From: Setophaga petechia
Taxonomy: Eukaryota > Chordata > Aves > Passeriformes > Parulidae
Direction of reading: 5' to 3'
NCBI GenBank assembly: GCA_024362935.1
Contig: JANCRA010000003.1
Location: 1,795,501 to 1,859,500, forward strand
DNA: 64,000 nt
Positions 1 through 12,389 of the stretch are shown here, in pieces; within the stretch, counting starts at the first letter, position 1, and the number at the start of each line of letters is the position of its first letter. The notes under the pieces were generated by a model that ran no database searches, was not told where the DNA came from, and saw nothing but the letters and a program-made list of their open reading frames with translations. The translations under genes were made by a program, and so were the position numbers.

Positions 1-1153
1 TTTTAAAGGGATTTCCTGCAGAGAAATAAGAGATGTTTGGGAAATATTTTTTGAAGCTCGAAAACAAAAATGTTAAGTTTCAGTTCCTGCCATGATCTTG
101 GTAAGTCTTTCATCAAGTGTATGGGGAACTGGTAAAGGATGCAGGAAGTGGGCTGAAGAGGAGAAAAGATCATAGGAACACAAATATTTATGCTGGAGGT
201 ATGAGGTGGCCTTTTCTACATAGCAAGTGAAGGGGCTCTTCCAATAACATCTCAATGTTCTCAGTCAATCCTGCCCCCACTGCTGTCATGCTGGGTGCCA
301 AAGTTGCTGTTGAAGAAGCTGAAATTGGTGTTCTCCATGCCAGAGTCCTCTGCAGTCCTGCCAGAGCCTTTCCTCAATAAAACTCATTGCTGGCTGGAGA
401 TTAGATGAGACATCTCCCAGTCAGGGCCATGCCTGCTGCACTGAGCATTTCCCCACTCAGATCTGCCTATTTCATCTGCCTGCTTCCCATGAAAGCTTTG
501 CAAGTGGCTTCCTAAGATGAAAAGAAAATGTGTTATTTTCCTCAGTCTGCACAAAAGCCCAGATATTTTTGTTCCTTTTGACTGCTTCCTGATCAATAGG
601 CCAATTTTAGCTAGTGACCCTTTTCAGAATGTTCTCTTGGCCACTAGAGATTCTCTAATTTGCTCAAAAATTGCCCTGGTGAGAGCAGAAATAGGCAGCA
701 TGACCCCAGCACTGTGCAGTGCATATGCATGGGCTATATATATAATTCCCTGTTTCTTCTGGATATAGCTCTACACGCAGTCCCCCATTGGAAGCCTTTT
801 CTCCGTGGCTGAGTAGCACTTGGGATGAAATTTTTTCAATGTGCATTTTCAAGATACACTTTTTCATGTGTCAATTTTCATTCTGGATGCCTGCTGCCTA
901 AAAAAAGTGATGGCACGATAGCAAAGCCCACCCTCTTCCACATATTTTGACTAATTGCCTCAAAACATCCTGTGTTAGATCCAGGCTGTGTTCTACACCC
1001 ACGTCACCACCATTTTTTCATACATTTTATTTTTTTTTCTCCCCACTGGTTTTCTGAAGCAAGGCTGTCAAAACTGCCCAAATCCTCAGAGATAAATCAG
1101 AGGTCAAAGGTGATTCCTGAGTAGAGGAAGCCACAACTGTTCCCTATCCTAAA
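1..1153. other. Non-coding stretch, nothing recognised
   Basis: I see no coding exon, RNA gene or recognisable mobile element here. Open frames are short and carry no known domain. It could be intergenic DNA or an intron of a gene lying to the left. Confidence 0.5.
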
Positions 1154-1875
1154 GGGCAGCTCCTGTAGCTGTGAAAAACTTAATGTGCCAAGAGGATAAA
1201 GGATAAATTCATATTGAATTAGGTGGGAAACAAAATTGGTGGTTTGGACAGGGTTTGAGGAGGTGGACTGCTGCTGCCCTGAACATGGGCAGCTCCTGTA
1301 GCTGTGAAAAACTTAATGTGCCAAGAGGATAAAGGATAAATTCATATTGAATTAGGTGGGAAACAAAATTGGTAGTTTGGACAGGGTTTGAGGAGGTGGA
1401 TTGCTGCTGCCTTGCTCATTCCTGGCCATGGGCAGCTCCTATAGCTGTGAAAAACTTCATTTTTCAAGAGAATAAAGGAACTCCATGCTGAATTAGGTGA
1501 GAAATATAACTAGTGGGTTTGGACAGGGTTTGAGGAGGTGGATTGCTGCTGCCTTGCTCATTCCTGGCCATGGGCAGCTCTTATAGCTGTGAAAAACTTC
1601 ATTGGCTGAGAGAATAAAGGATAAATTCATAATGAATTAGGAGGGAAGAATAATTGATGGGTTTGGACAGGGTTTGAGGGGGTGGATTGCTTCTGCCTTG
1701 CTCATCCCTGGCCATGGAGCCTGGCCATGGGCAGCTCCTATAGCTGTGAAAAACTTCATTTTTCAAGAGAATAAAGGAACTCCATGCTGAATTAGGTGAG
1801 AAATATAACTAGTGGGTTTGGACAGGGTTTGAGGAGGTGGATTGCTGCTGCCCTGCTCATCCCTGGCCATGGAGC
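1154..1875. repeat. Minisatellite, five units of about 133-157 bp
   Basis: Five head-to-tail units begin with GGGCAGCTCC(T/A)(G/A)TAGCTG-like sequence (GGGCAGCTCTTATAGCTG in unit 4) at about 1154, 1287, 1430, 1572 and 1729. Each continues through GTGAAAAACTT, an ATAAAGGA block and GGACAGGGTTTGAGG. Unit lengths are about 133, 143, 142, 157 and 147. Units 3 and 5 resemble each other most (both have TTTTTCAAGAGAATAAAGG), which suggests higher-order duplication. Confidence 0.9.
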
Positions 1876-1879
1876 CTGC

Positions 1880-3945
1880 TTTCCCTCCAGACCTGAAGGG
1901 AGACTTCCAGGAACACACACCTCAGGGATGTGCCAGCTCCAGAGCTGCTGCTTGCCTTATTGATGCTTGGCATTGAGATTCAAATTCTTTTTTGAAAGAT
2001 TGCAATTTACACATCAGTGTTATTGTAGCAGCAGAGATTTCTTAATGACTTCCTGTCAAGTACAAAATGCAAGCTAATTTCTGATCCTAGAGAAGTGCTG
2101 TGACAAAGACATTTTCAATGACAATGTTTGGAAGCCACTGTGCTTCTCCAGGTCAGTATGTACAGCTCATCCTCTTGATGTCCTTCACCCCCTAAAAATA
2201 GCCAAGCTCAATTGGGGAAAATCAAGCCAAATGAAAAAATAATTTGTTTTCACATGAATTCTAGAGTGATTAATTTATCCTGTTGGTTTCAGAACATGAA
2301 AATGTGACCCACCCCAGGTAAAAGTTTTTTTGGAATATGCCTGATAACTCCATAGTATTACTTCCTTCAGCACCCAGCAGTAATAAATAGCACCTCTTAT
2401 TAATAAAATATAACAAGAAAAAAAGACATTCCAGAAGCCAAACATCTCTTATAATTCATGAAAGAGTTAACAGGCAATCCTACACCTCGCAGGGAGACCT
2501 TTGCTACACATTTTTAATGGCCTGGGCTCTTGGTAGGTGAAAGGAAAGTTCCAAGCAATAATTCAGGTTTAAAATACTGTCTCAGTGCCAAGTAATCAAA
2601 CTAGTTTTAAGTGAAGCAATTAGCAAGCATTAGAAAGGCAGCTATTTCCTGCTTGAAGGTGGTAAACTCTGTGTCTCTTATTATGATTTCTCTAGGGATG
2701 TGAGTAATGGGCTACAGAGCTTTTTTGGGGGTAGTGGGGGTTTTTTTTGCATATGTGGAAATACTGGCAATGTCCTAAATCCCTGCCAATTTACTGGATA
2801 CGGATGACGATGAGGGTGGAACAAAGTCCTTACTCTTTTCTGGTGGTTTGAGCAATATGTGTGCCAAAGTCTGTAAGGTGGTTTTCTCATTAGGTCCTTG
2901 AAAACAGGTTTTTCTTCCCGGTTCTGCCCCAGCAGATCCCCATTTCTGGGACCAGGCTGGTGCTGGAATGAGCAGATGAGGCACAAACTGGTCATTCTGC
3001 TGCTTTTGCTAGATTTTGTTGAGGGGGTTGATGAAACACAGGTGGGGACCACATCTCCCTGAAGGAGAGTTTTCTCCTTGAAACCACTTGGTTTTTTGCC
3101 AAGGGGAGCTCTCAGAGCAGCATTTCCAAGGCAAGGTGGCTCCTGATGGGTGCAGCTGCATCAACAGTCTGTTTGAACCTAAATGGGTGCTTTTGGAGCC
3201 AATCTGTCACTTGTCCTAATTTCCTACACTTTGCTTTGTGAGTACAATTCACCTAAACTTAACCCCAGATTGCCAGAGCAGATTCTCTCCCCCTCAGTGC
3301 CTCTCTCCTCCACCACAGCTTTATAAACTGGCATCCACACCTGGGGCTCCTTGAATTATTGAGAAATCCCTCAGCTGGCTCTGCTGGGCTTTGAAAAAGT
3401 CTGTAGGGGCTCAAAGTGAATGGACACGAAGCCAAATCAAGGTGAGAAGCAAAGCTAACACCCTGCCAAAATTCAGAACATGTCCCTGAAGTCTCAGCAG
3501 CACACAGGGCAAACCCCTGCCCTAAAGGGGAACCTCTGCATAAGGTCCAGAAACAGAAATTTAATTAGTTTTTCACTGCATTTTATTATTTTTGTTTTAA
3601 ACATTGGGGGAAAACCCTCCACCGTTGTCTAATTAAAAGGGTGAATCTTAGAGAATATTAAAACTAATTTGCTTTATATTATTTTTATTCCTTCCAAGGG
3701 AAATTCAGAAATAGGTTGGAAAGCACAAAAAGCCAAATTCTTCAACAACATTTCACATTTTGGCCAGCACATGCCCTTATCTGGTACTGAGCCTGATGAA
3801 ACTAGTTTTATTTTTAAAAACCTGGCTCATAAATGTGATCAGGTGGAATTTTATGTAAGCACCAGCTGAAACTTGTGCTGGTACAGTTATTGCTGTGCAT
3901 AAGCAAAAAAGGAAAGCACACAAAAAAAGCCCATGGAATCTTACC
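1880..3945. other. Non-coding stretch, nothing recognised
   Basis: There are no convincing coding exons or repeats. The minus-strand frame at 2681-3052 has no recognisable domain and no splice-site support. Confidence 0.5.
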
Positions 3946-3949
3946 TCAG

Positions 3950-4593
3950 GTTAAAGAAACAATGGGAAGTTTGGCAGAAAATGGGGAATACATATTTTTA
4001 TTTAAAGGCTTGGATTTGGGTAACCACAGGAAGCAGAGAGAGAAGGTCCCCCTCCCAATCCCTTGGATTTTCAACCCATTTGTTCTTTTTTTCTGAATGT
4101 GTAGGACAGTTTGGATTTTTCTGACAGGGTGTCTAGATATTGAAGGTAACCACAATAGTGCTTAAACTATCAGATTTTGTGCTGTGCTGGGAAAAAAAAA
4201 AAAAGCAAAGAGGAAGAAGCAGCATCCCCAACATGATGGATCTCAGCCCAAACAGGTACTGGCAAAAGAACCAGTTAAAGAAACAATGGGAAGTTTGGCA
4301 GAAAATGGGGAATACATATTTTTATTTAAAGGCTTGAATTTGGGTAACCACAGGAAGCAGAGGGAGAAGGTCCCCCTCCCAATCCCTTGGATTTTCAACC
4401 CATTTGTTCTTTTTTTTCTGAACATGTAGGACAGTTTGGATTTTTCTGACAGGGTGTCTAGATATTGAAGGTAACCACAATGGTGCTTAAACTATCAGAT
4501 TTTGTGCTGTGCTGGGAAAAAAAAAGCAAAGAGGAAGAAGCAGCATCCCCAACATGATGGATCTCAACCCAGACAGGTACTGGCAAAAGAACC
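3950..4593. repeat. Tandem duplication of a 324-bp unit
   Basis: Two adjacent copies start at GTTAAAGAAACAATGGGAAG (3950 and 4274) and run through the poly-A stretch and AGCAAAGAGGAAGAAGCAGC to GGCAAAAGAACC. They differ by scattered substitutions and by A-run length. The repeated open frames around 3875-4430 are a by-product of the duplication. Confidence 0.92.
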
Positions 4594-4599
4594 TCCTGT

Positions 4600-5685
4600 T
4601 CTGGAAAACAGGGAATGCCTGTTTTCCAGCTGACAACTCAGCTGATGAGTCTACCAGCTCATTGAAAAGCCTCTTGCCTGCTCTGTATTTCTTATTATTG
4701 TGGCATCTGTGCAAAATTTGGTGGTTTTCACAGCTTTGATTTTCACACCCAGGTTATTCCAGTGGAGGCATGAATGCCTTCACAGCAATCTAAGCACCTT
4801 CCTGGCAGGCTTGAATTCACAGAGAAACAAGCCACAAGTTGGAAACCATTCAGCCACAGCTGAGAGATGTGATATTTTCCATCAGAAGATGCAGTGTTTG
4901 ATTTTTAAGAGCTTTGCCAGCCCAGCCTGCTTCAGATGGGAATTTTGCTGTGTCTCTGGTCAGGCCCCTCAGAGATGGGCTCTAATTACAAGCTGCTGCT
5001 GGTGGTGGCTTTGGTGCCCAGCTTGTGACCCCATTGTGCCAGACCCCAGGGTGAAGCTCTCACGATTGCAGACACAGCCAAAGGCCACCAGTGCTGTGAC
5101 CAAGTAAAGTGCTGTGGAAAAAAAGCACTCTGAAAAATCCTGCCTTGTGCTTTCTCAAATTAGCAGCTGCTTTTAATGCTGTTGACCTTCCTGTCTCTGC
5201 AGCTCTGCTCCCCATCTCCAAAAAGAGGGATAATGGTATCATTTGGTGGCACAGGGCTCTGAGGAAGGTGCACCCATTAGTGCTGTGGGGTTTTCAGCCT
5301 CAAAGAGAGAGAGCTCTTCACAGGGATGCTGAGCCCAGGGTCAGAAAGGTGCACAGAGGGAATGAGGATAGAGGCTGTGTGATGAACAGGGAGAGAAAAA
5401 CCCAGCAGCCACCCAGTGTGGGGATCTGGATCATTATGGATGGAGCAAAGCAGGGGCTGATGGAGGGCACACAAACAGGTCTGTGGTCACATCTTTCAAG
5501 ACTGTGCTCTAATAATGCATGCAGAGGAGGATAAACCAAAGTGGGTGGCACTGTGTGTGTGTGTGTGCATATATAGGCACAGGATCTAATTTTAAATTAA
5601 CAGCTAGGGTGAAGCAGTCATTTCAAATGGTGAGATTCACAGGCATGAGTGTGTGAGGTTGAGGGTGGCTGTGAAATGCATATTT
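4600..5685. other. Non-coding stretch with a short (GT)n run
   Basis: No gene is recognised. A short TG repeat followed by ATATA lies near 5550-5575. The plus frame at 5109-5534 has no known domain. Confidence 0.45.
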
Positions 5686-5689
5686 ATCA

Positions 5690-5975
5690 AAATAAAATAA
5701 ATAAAATAAAACTATATAAAATAAAATATATAAAAATATTAAAAATAATAAAATCAAATAAAACAAAATAAAAAATTAAATTAAATTAAAAATATAAATT
5801 ATATATTAAAAAATTAAAATAAAGTGAAATAAAATAAAAATACAAAATACAAAATACAAAATAATAATATAAATAATATAAAATAAAAAAATAAAATAAA
5901 ATAGAATAGAATAGAATAAAATAAAATAAAATAAAATAAAATAAAATAAAATAAAATAAAGTAAAATAAAATAAT
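5690..5975. repeat. AT-rich low-complexity tract, mostly (AAATA)n
   Basis: About 285 bp made almost only of A and T, dominated by AAATA/TAAAA pentamers, with a long pure run near 5915-5970. The low-complexity F/Y/L/I-rich minus-strand frame over it is an artefact of the repeat. Confidence 0.93.
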
Positions 5976-5979
5976 ACTA

Positions 5980-7260
5980 GAGATATTTCCAGTCCTGCTA
6001 TGGATTGATGTCTGATAACATCAAAATCAACAGAACAGTAAACCTGTGGTAGCAAAGAAACCTCAGGGCATCCTCCCAGGAATTTCAGGATGACAATAAC
6101 CAGGGCTGCTAAAGGTGACCTCAAAGTCTCAGGACTTCAGCAGAAACCAGGATCCTTCCAGGGTGTCCCACCCACCCAGACATGGGCCAGGAGAGCCTCC
6201 TGCACTGCTGTGAGCCCCTGTCTGGGGTCTCCACTGCTTCCACTGCCTCATCTGCCCCTGCCTGGTCCATCTCCTCCTGGCTGCCTTTAGCTGAGACCTG
6301 CTCCATATTAAAGTGATATTTGCAGTTCCTGCAGCCCCATTTCTTCAGGGCTGGGGTTGGAAAGGCAGAGAAATGGTTGTGCTGCACATCTGGTGGGGTG
6401 GTAACCCCTGGTCAGCTGGATGGGGCAGCTGGGGCTGCCTGAGGGTAATAAACCTCTGATCCAGGGGGATGGTCCCTGCAGGAGTTGGGATGTGTAACAT
6501 GGCCACTCCTGAAATATTTAATTGCTTCTGCATCAGCCTTTGGAAGCAGAACAGCAAGATTTGCATCTTACAGCTTACACTTGCTAGCAACATTCTTCAA
6601 ACTCTCCTCACTACCTCTCCCCCACCCCAAATGTAAATGTCTTTTTTTAGGTATTTTATTTCCAATCTGAGTGTCTAAACTTCCTTTACTGAGCTGCTCA
6701 AGTCTGAAGATTGATTCCTCTATATCCTCTATTCACTCCATTTTCTTTCAGGCAGGTCTGATCACTGCTTGAAATATTCCCATTCCATGCAGCTGATGGA
6801 GATTTTTCACAGTGGAGCACAGAGCATCTCCACCTGAGCACAGCAGTGCTGCATTATTAGCTTGGGAAGCTATGACCTTGAAGGCTTTATATTTAATTTA
6901 TTTCAGCATTCCAGCCATAGAGATGTTTGCTCTGATTAGACCCAGTAAATTACCCTCCACAGATGAATTATCAGGGGATTTTCTTCTTTTTTTTTTTTCC
7001 TGCCCATTCTCAAACAACTCAGAATGAGCCTGGATACTCAGGTCTGTGTGGCTGGAAATCTTAAATTACTTCTTTTCCATAGCACAGGTCTCCAAGGAGT
7101 TTACAGTGAGTTCTGAACAATTTCCCATTATGTATGTGCCATTTATGCTGTCACCCACTGGCTAATCTGATTGTCAAAACTTTTCAACAATTAAATAAAT
7201 CACAAATTATCTGCAGTTTTGACCAGTGATTAGCAAATAGGTAGTGGATCCATGTGGATA
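5980..7260. other. Non-coding stretch, nothing recognised
   Basis: No coding exon or recognised element. A short poly-T run lies near 6986-7000. Confidence 0.45.
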
Positions 7261-7264
7261 TCCA

Positions 7265-7440
7265 TATCTGCACCCCTAACAAGGCTTCATCCCTGGAGGT
7301 GTTCAAAGTCAGCTTGGATGGGGCTCTAGGTAACCTGAACTGGTGGGAGGTGTCCCTGCCCATGGCAGGGGGTTGGAATGAGAAGATCTGTAAGGTCCCT
7401 TCCAACCCAAACCATTCCTTGATTCTGTGACTCCATGATA
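7265..7440 (+). mobile_element. CR1 LINE, 3' end fragment
   Basis: The stretch runs from the GGAGGTGTTCAAAGTCAGCT type of sequence, through TGTCCCTGCCCATGGCAGGG and GGTCCCTTCCAACCCAAACC, to a GATTCTGTGACTCCATGA tail. This is the standard 3' end of avian CR1 in sense orientation. It is severely 5'-truncated, as is usual for CR1. Confidence 0.9.
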
Positions 7441-7449
7441 AGTCATTCT

Positions 7450-10400
7450 CTTGGCATTCTGAGAAGGAGGTGATATATCTTAATAATTTAGGATAGGAGA
7501 CAGAAACAATGAAAAAAACCCCCAGCAACAGAATGTCTTAATGAAAGTCAACAAATTGTCATTTTCTAGAGTTAAGAACCTTGATTCATATAATCTGCTA
7601 TGGTAGTGACCATGCCTTCTCTAGATAAATAATGTGCCTCCAGAAATATTCATTATTCTGGTAATAGAAAAGTGGGAATTTCTTCTGGCACACCAAGCAG
7701 AGAGGAGGAGACCTGAACCAAATCTTTAACATTTTCTGGTTGTATATGAGGAAAAGGCATGTTTTTTCTGCAACACTTTTTCCACCACAGATATAGCAAA
7801 TACTTGCAAGCAGCTGAGTAATAGGAGCTTAATTCTTTATCACTTTTGCCCCAGCAAGAAGCCTCTGTGTGACTCTGAGCCAAATGCAAATGCAAAGCAA
7901 AGCACATTAGCTCCAGTCACCCTGCAGGGACGTTTTGTTTTGCATTTGCAGGAGCTCTAAAATCTGCACATGGGCAGTCCCTGTGGCTTATTTTGTTAGC
8001 AGGAACTTTTTCTGAGCTACCCTAATTCAGTCACCTGCAGCTACACGAATATTTCCCTAGGGAAGAGAGGGTTATGTCAGCATTTAGAAAAGGGCTTTTC
8101 CCAGAATGACTCAAGGAGCGAAAATAAAAATAGATGCACACTTCTGGAGGTGTTTTTCTCCTTGGGGGACATCTTTTCTCTGAGCAGGAGCTGTGGAGGC
8201 GAGGTTTAAGCCAGTGTACTCAGAAAGCCTGTCAGGACAAGAGTTCACCCTGTGAGTCTCAGGGCTGTGCCACCTCCCCTCTCACCTGCTGGGTTTCCTG
8301 CAGGCTCCTCAGCTTCACCTCACTTGTGGAGCAGTGATGAATTTTGCCTGCTCTCCCCTCTCTCTGTCCTGGCATGCTTCCAGCCCTGGGCTTGGGGACT
8401 CCATCAGGAATTTATTGCATTTGCAGAACAAGCTATCATTCCAAAAAGCATTATTTGCTAATTCCTTTGCAGCTCCACGAGAAAGGTTTTCCCCATAAAC
8501 TCATTTTCTAGCTTAGATGAGGATGGAAATGATGGAAGGTGGTGGCTCCAGGTACCCTGACATTTATTTCCTAGCAGTGATTTGGATAATGTTTCCCATC
8601 TCTGGGGGGAATGTAGGCTGGATTTTTTGTTTGTTTGTTCTTATACGAAATGCTGGAAATTGTGATTTAATCCTTGAACTGTGTAAATTAAATCCTAAAT
8701 GCAGAATGACTGGAAAAGTCATGGGGGTTACTTCAGCCAGGAAATAGCCCAATCAAATGGGTTTTTTGGATCAAAACTGCTCAAAGTGTATTCTGCAATT
8801 TTCATACCCAAAGAAGAAGTGTTGCAATAAATGAGGACACTGATTTAAAGTCTAGCATAAATACTGACATAAAATTCTCTTGCACATTAACTCTGTTTCT
8901 TTGGGGTCTGTACAGCTCCAGGCAAGCCAGAGCCTTGGCAGGTCAGGGGAACATGTGTAAGCCTGGGCTCCAGTGACCTCACTAACCAAACAGATGAAGC
9001 TAAAAATAAATGCAAGATGTTGTAGACATACAGGAGCCCCTGTTCCCTGCACTGTTTGCAAAAGGAAGAGACTGATTCTCCTGCTTTCAGTTTGTTGTTG
9101 GAGATAAGAGCTTACATCAGACAGTTTGGGTGGGGGGGGTCCTTTGGGCTCATTTTCCCAGACAGCAAATACTGCACAGAGATCCTCCAGAAATCCCTCC
9201 TGCTCTCTGCATTCCTATTCCCTAAATACTTCAGGCCCTTACATTTTTATGGCTAGATAATGAGGCCAGACCAAATCTGTCATCTGATCTCTCTGCTAAT
9301 GTAGCAGACACAGCTTTCCAATCCCAGCTTAAGCCGATTTTACTTAACTGTGACCTCTGTAGCTGATGGGAGCTGAAACAAAACTCCTTCAGTTCAGGTC
9401 CTGGGGTTTGGACAATGTGTGATTAAAACTCTCTACAAGTCCATTTGAAAATCCATAAATGACTACCTAGCCAACATGCTGAGTTTAGAGTAACCATAAA
9501 TTATCTTAAGCAAATAATTCGCCTCGATCACAGAAGTGGAATTTCATATTCACAAACAATTTGAGAATCAAAGGGGACTGGCACAGAACGATTACAATAG
9601 ACGGCAGACCATTTTCAGTTTTCCCATGTAACATGGACTCAGAATGATTTCAGCAAAGGTTGGATGTGCTGGGCTATGGGACATGAAGATGGACCTCCAT
9701 GGGTTTTCAGGAATCTGATTTTTCAGAGTCTACAAAAGCAGAATTGAGTGATGGCAACAAGTCATGAAAGTGAGAAATCTTTTGTGTTGACATGATTGCA
9801 AGAGTAGACTCCATGAGTCTTCATTCCAAGATGAGAGTGGAAAGCACATTTCTGTATGTGAGTGAAGCACTGGGAGAATTTACACTGATTGGGGCAGGCA
9901 GACCCAGGCACCAGAGGTGTAACTGGGGCAACCCAACAGGCTGAATTTCCCCTAAGAAATCTCTCATCAAACAGTCCCACTGTGACAGCTGATGCTGGCA
10001 GGGTCTCCACAGATGTGGCAATCTCTGCACCGTGCCCTGTGGAGGGAATAGGATGTTCCCATTGTTCCTTCCCCTCCTAATTAGCCATGGTCTGTTAATA
10101 GCAAAGCTGTCAGGTGCAAAGGGAACTCCCCTGGGCTGGACAGGGAGATTTGCCATCCCCACCACAGCATCGCTGCCCACATTGAGGCAATTTCCTCCTT
10201 TTGGTATTTGGAAGGGAGTACAGGGGAACAGGGCTCTTCAGGTGATATTTTAGAATATTTTTCCTGCTGGCAGAAGGAAAAAAGGCTTCCAGAAGGAGAC
10301 TTGACCTTTTGAGTGCTGTGGTGTTGATTCCCAGAGAGGCCCATTGAATTCCTCCCTAATGAGAAAGGACTTTGTTTTTCCACCACAGAGGAGTTCTGTG

Positions 10401-12230
10401 AGAATAGCCCCATTTTCCTGCCCATCAGCTGGAAAAATTCTTCTCTTGGAGCTGGGCTGATGGCTCACCCTGTCCCCTCTGCATGGGGAGGCCACCACGT
10501 ACCCCCATGAGGAACCTTCTGCCCAGGAGCAATATGGTTCTTCAGCACTTCTCCAGGTGATCTCAAGGTGCTCCACAGGTGACCTTTAATTTGGGGAGGT
10601 CCAGGAGCTCTGACTGAACCCCAAAGGCCCTGGGTAAATCTGATCTGCCTCTCATCTTAAAAGAGCCTCACAGTCCCTCTCCAATGGAGGGAGAATTTGG
10701 GAGGTGCAGACAGGTCCTTTCCTCCAGGAAAGGCAGAGATGCCCCCTCCAATGCTTATTTCTGCCTTGTGCCCCATTCTCTCCTTTATGCAGTCAATTCT
10801 CATTGTTCTCCACTGTAACAAACCTCATCTCATTCCTCCATCCCTCCTTCCTTGCGCTGGGAAAAGCTGCAGGGGAAGGGATAAACAAAATTTCCCTTCC
10901 TTGCTCCAGGCTGTAATGCAACTTTCCTTATTTTCCCTCTCTGGTCTCCCAGGATCATCTCTAATGGACTTTACAGGTTAACCCCAGTGTCAGCTCAGCT
11001 CTGTGCAAATTTGTAATAAATGTATGTAAAGAAAACCACAAAACACATCCTTCATCCTTTTTTTTTTCTTTTTTCTTTTTTTTTTTTTTTTGTGAGAATA
11101 AAGAAGGAATGTGGTAGGAATGTGTCATCTGTAACAGCTGAAGCACGGGAAGGGGAAGCAGTTGGACCTGGGCTGAGAGTTGAAAAGAGTTTCCACCAGG
11201 GGCACCCTTGGGATGCAGGAGGTGAAAAAAGAGAGAAAAGGATTGAGAATACTCGATAGAAGGGAGATGAAAGAGGGGGTTCAGTCTTCCATTTCTCCCT
11301 GCTGGTGGGGCTCAGCAAGAATGAACTTGAGATTCACACTTTGCTTCCTTGGCCTCGTCCCATTTCTGCTTTTGGCCACATCCCTGGGCCTCATCTCCAA
11401 GGTGTTCTCTGTGTAGGTTACACAGAAACTGCTGCATTCAGATCCCTGAAGAGCTTGAGCTCCAGTGACTTTGTGTAGAGCCAAGATGCACCACACACCC
11501 TTTTCCTGGTGAACAACAAGGGCTGAAGCTCGTTTGCTGTGTCACAGCACCTCTGAAGGGGCTGACACGTTTCACCAAGCAGGTACAAATAATTGCTTTA
11601 CACTGCACAAAGGCAGTCAAGGGCCAGGGACTGGCTGTTAAAATGTTTGCAGTGACACCGTGCCAGGCTCTGTGACGGGAATTCACCTTCTTGTAATTAA
11701 TTCTGAGGGCTCTGTCACTGGATCTAGTTCTCCTCAGATAAAGCTGGTGTTAAATAGGCTCAAAAACTTGCCTTGTCAGTCCACTTTGTACTTGAGAGGA
11801 GATGAACCTCGGGGTAGGGGGAAGGGAGGGGAGGGAAATATGCTGATGGCTGAGAGACACTGAGATATGCTGGTAATGGGGCCAGCCAAGAGGCAGAGGG
11901 AGAATAAATAAACATAATTTGGAAGTGACAGTCTGTCTGGCATTGTACTGCGGTCTGCTAAGATTTCTGTTTTTAAAGGATGCAGTAATTTAGTGAAAGC
12001 AATATGGTGAAAGGGCTCTGGTATTATCGATTAGCTTTGATCCATAAATTTCTGCTGAGCTCCTTGAAAACACATGAGATAAGGATGCAGGACAGATGGA
12101 GGACAGATCCAGATTGATGTGCATGTTGCTAGCACCAAAAAATGTGACCTTAAGAACAGCTAGAGTGGGAATGAAGGGGCTTTCACCAGTCTGTGGCAGG
12201 TCTGATTGGTTGTGAAACTAGTGAAATCAT
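7450..12230. other. Non-coding stretch, no gene recognised
   Basis: About 4.8 kb with short frames only, none with a recognisable domain or consistent splice signals. A T-rich run with interspersed C lies near 11057-11092. It may be intergenic or intronic. Confidence 0.45.
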
Positions 12231-12239
12231 AGTAACCAT

Positions 12240-12385
12240 GGAAAGCACTGAATAGTTTGGGTTGGGAGGGACCTTACAGATCACCCTGTTCCATCCCCTG
12301 CCAGTTCCATGGGCAGGGACACCTTCCACAACACCAGGCTGCTCCAAGCCCCATCCAACCCTTCCAAGGATGCTTTTTTTTGGGC
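12240..12385 (-). mobile_element. CR1 LINE, 3' end fragment
   Basis: The plus strand reads AGTTTGGGTTGGGAGGGACC, then CCATGGGCAGGGACACCTTCC and AGCCCCATCCAACCC. This is the reverse complement of the CR1 3' end, so the element lies on the minus strand. Confidence 0.88.
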
Positions 12386-12389
12386 AACC

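Noticed and set aside
4184..4429. Repeated short frames on both strands (3875-4430)
   Set aside because: They arise from the 324-bp tandem duplication, with no evidence of protein coding.
5786..6124. F/Y/L-rich minus-strand frame of 112 residues
   Set aside because: It is a translation of the AAATA repeat tract.
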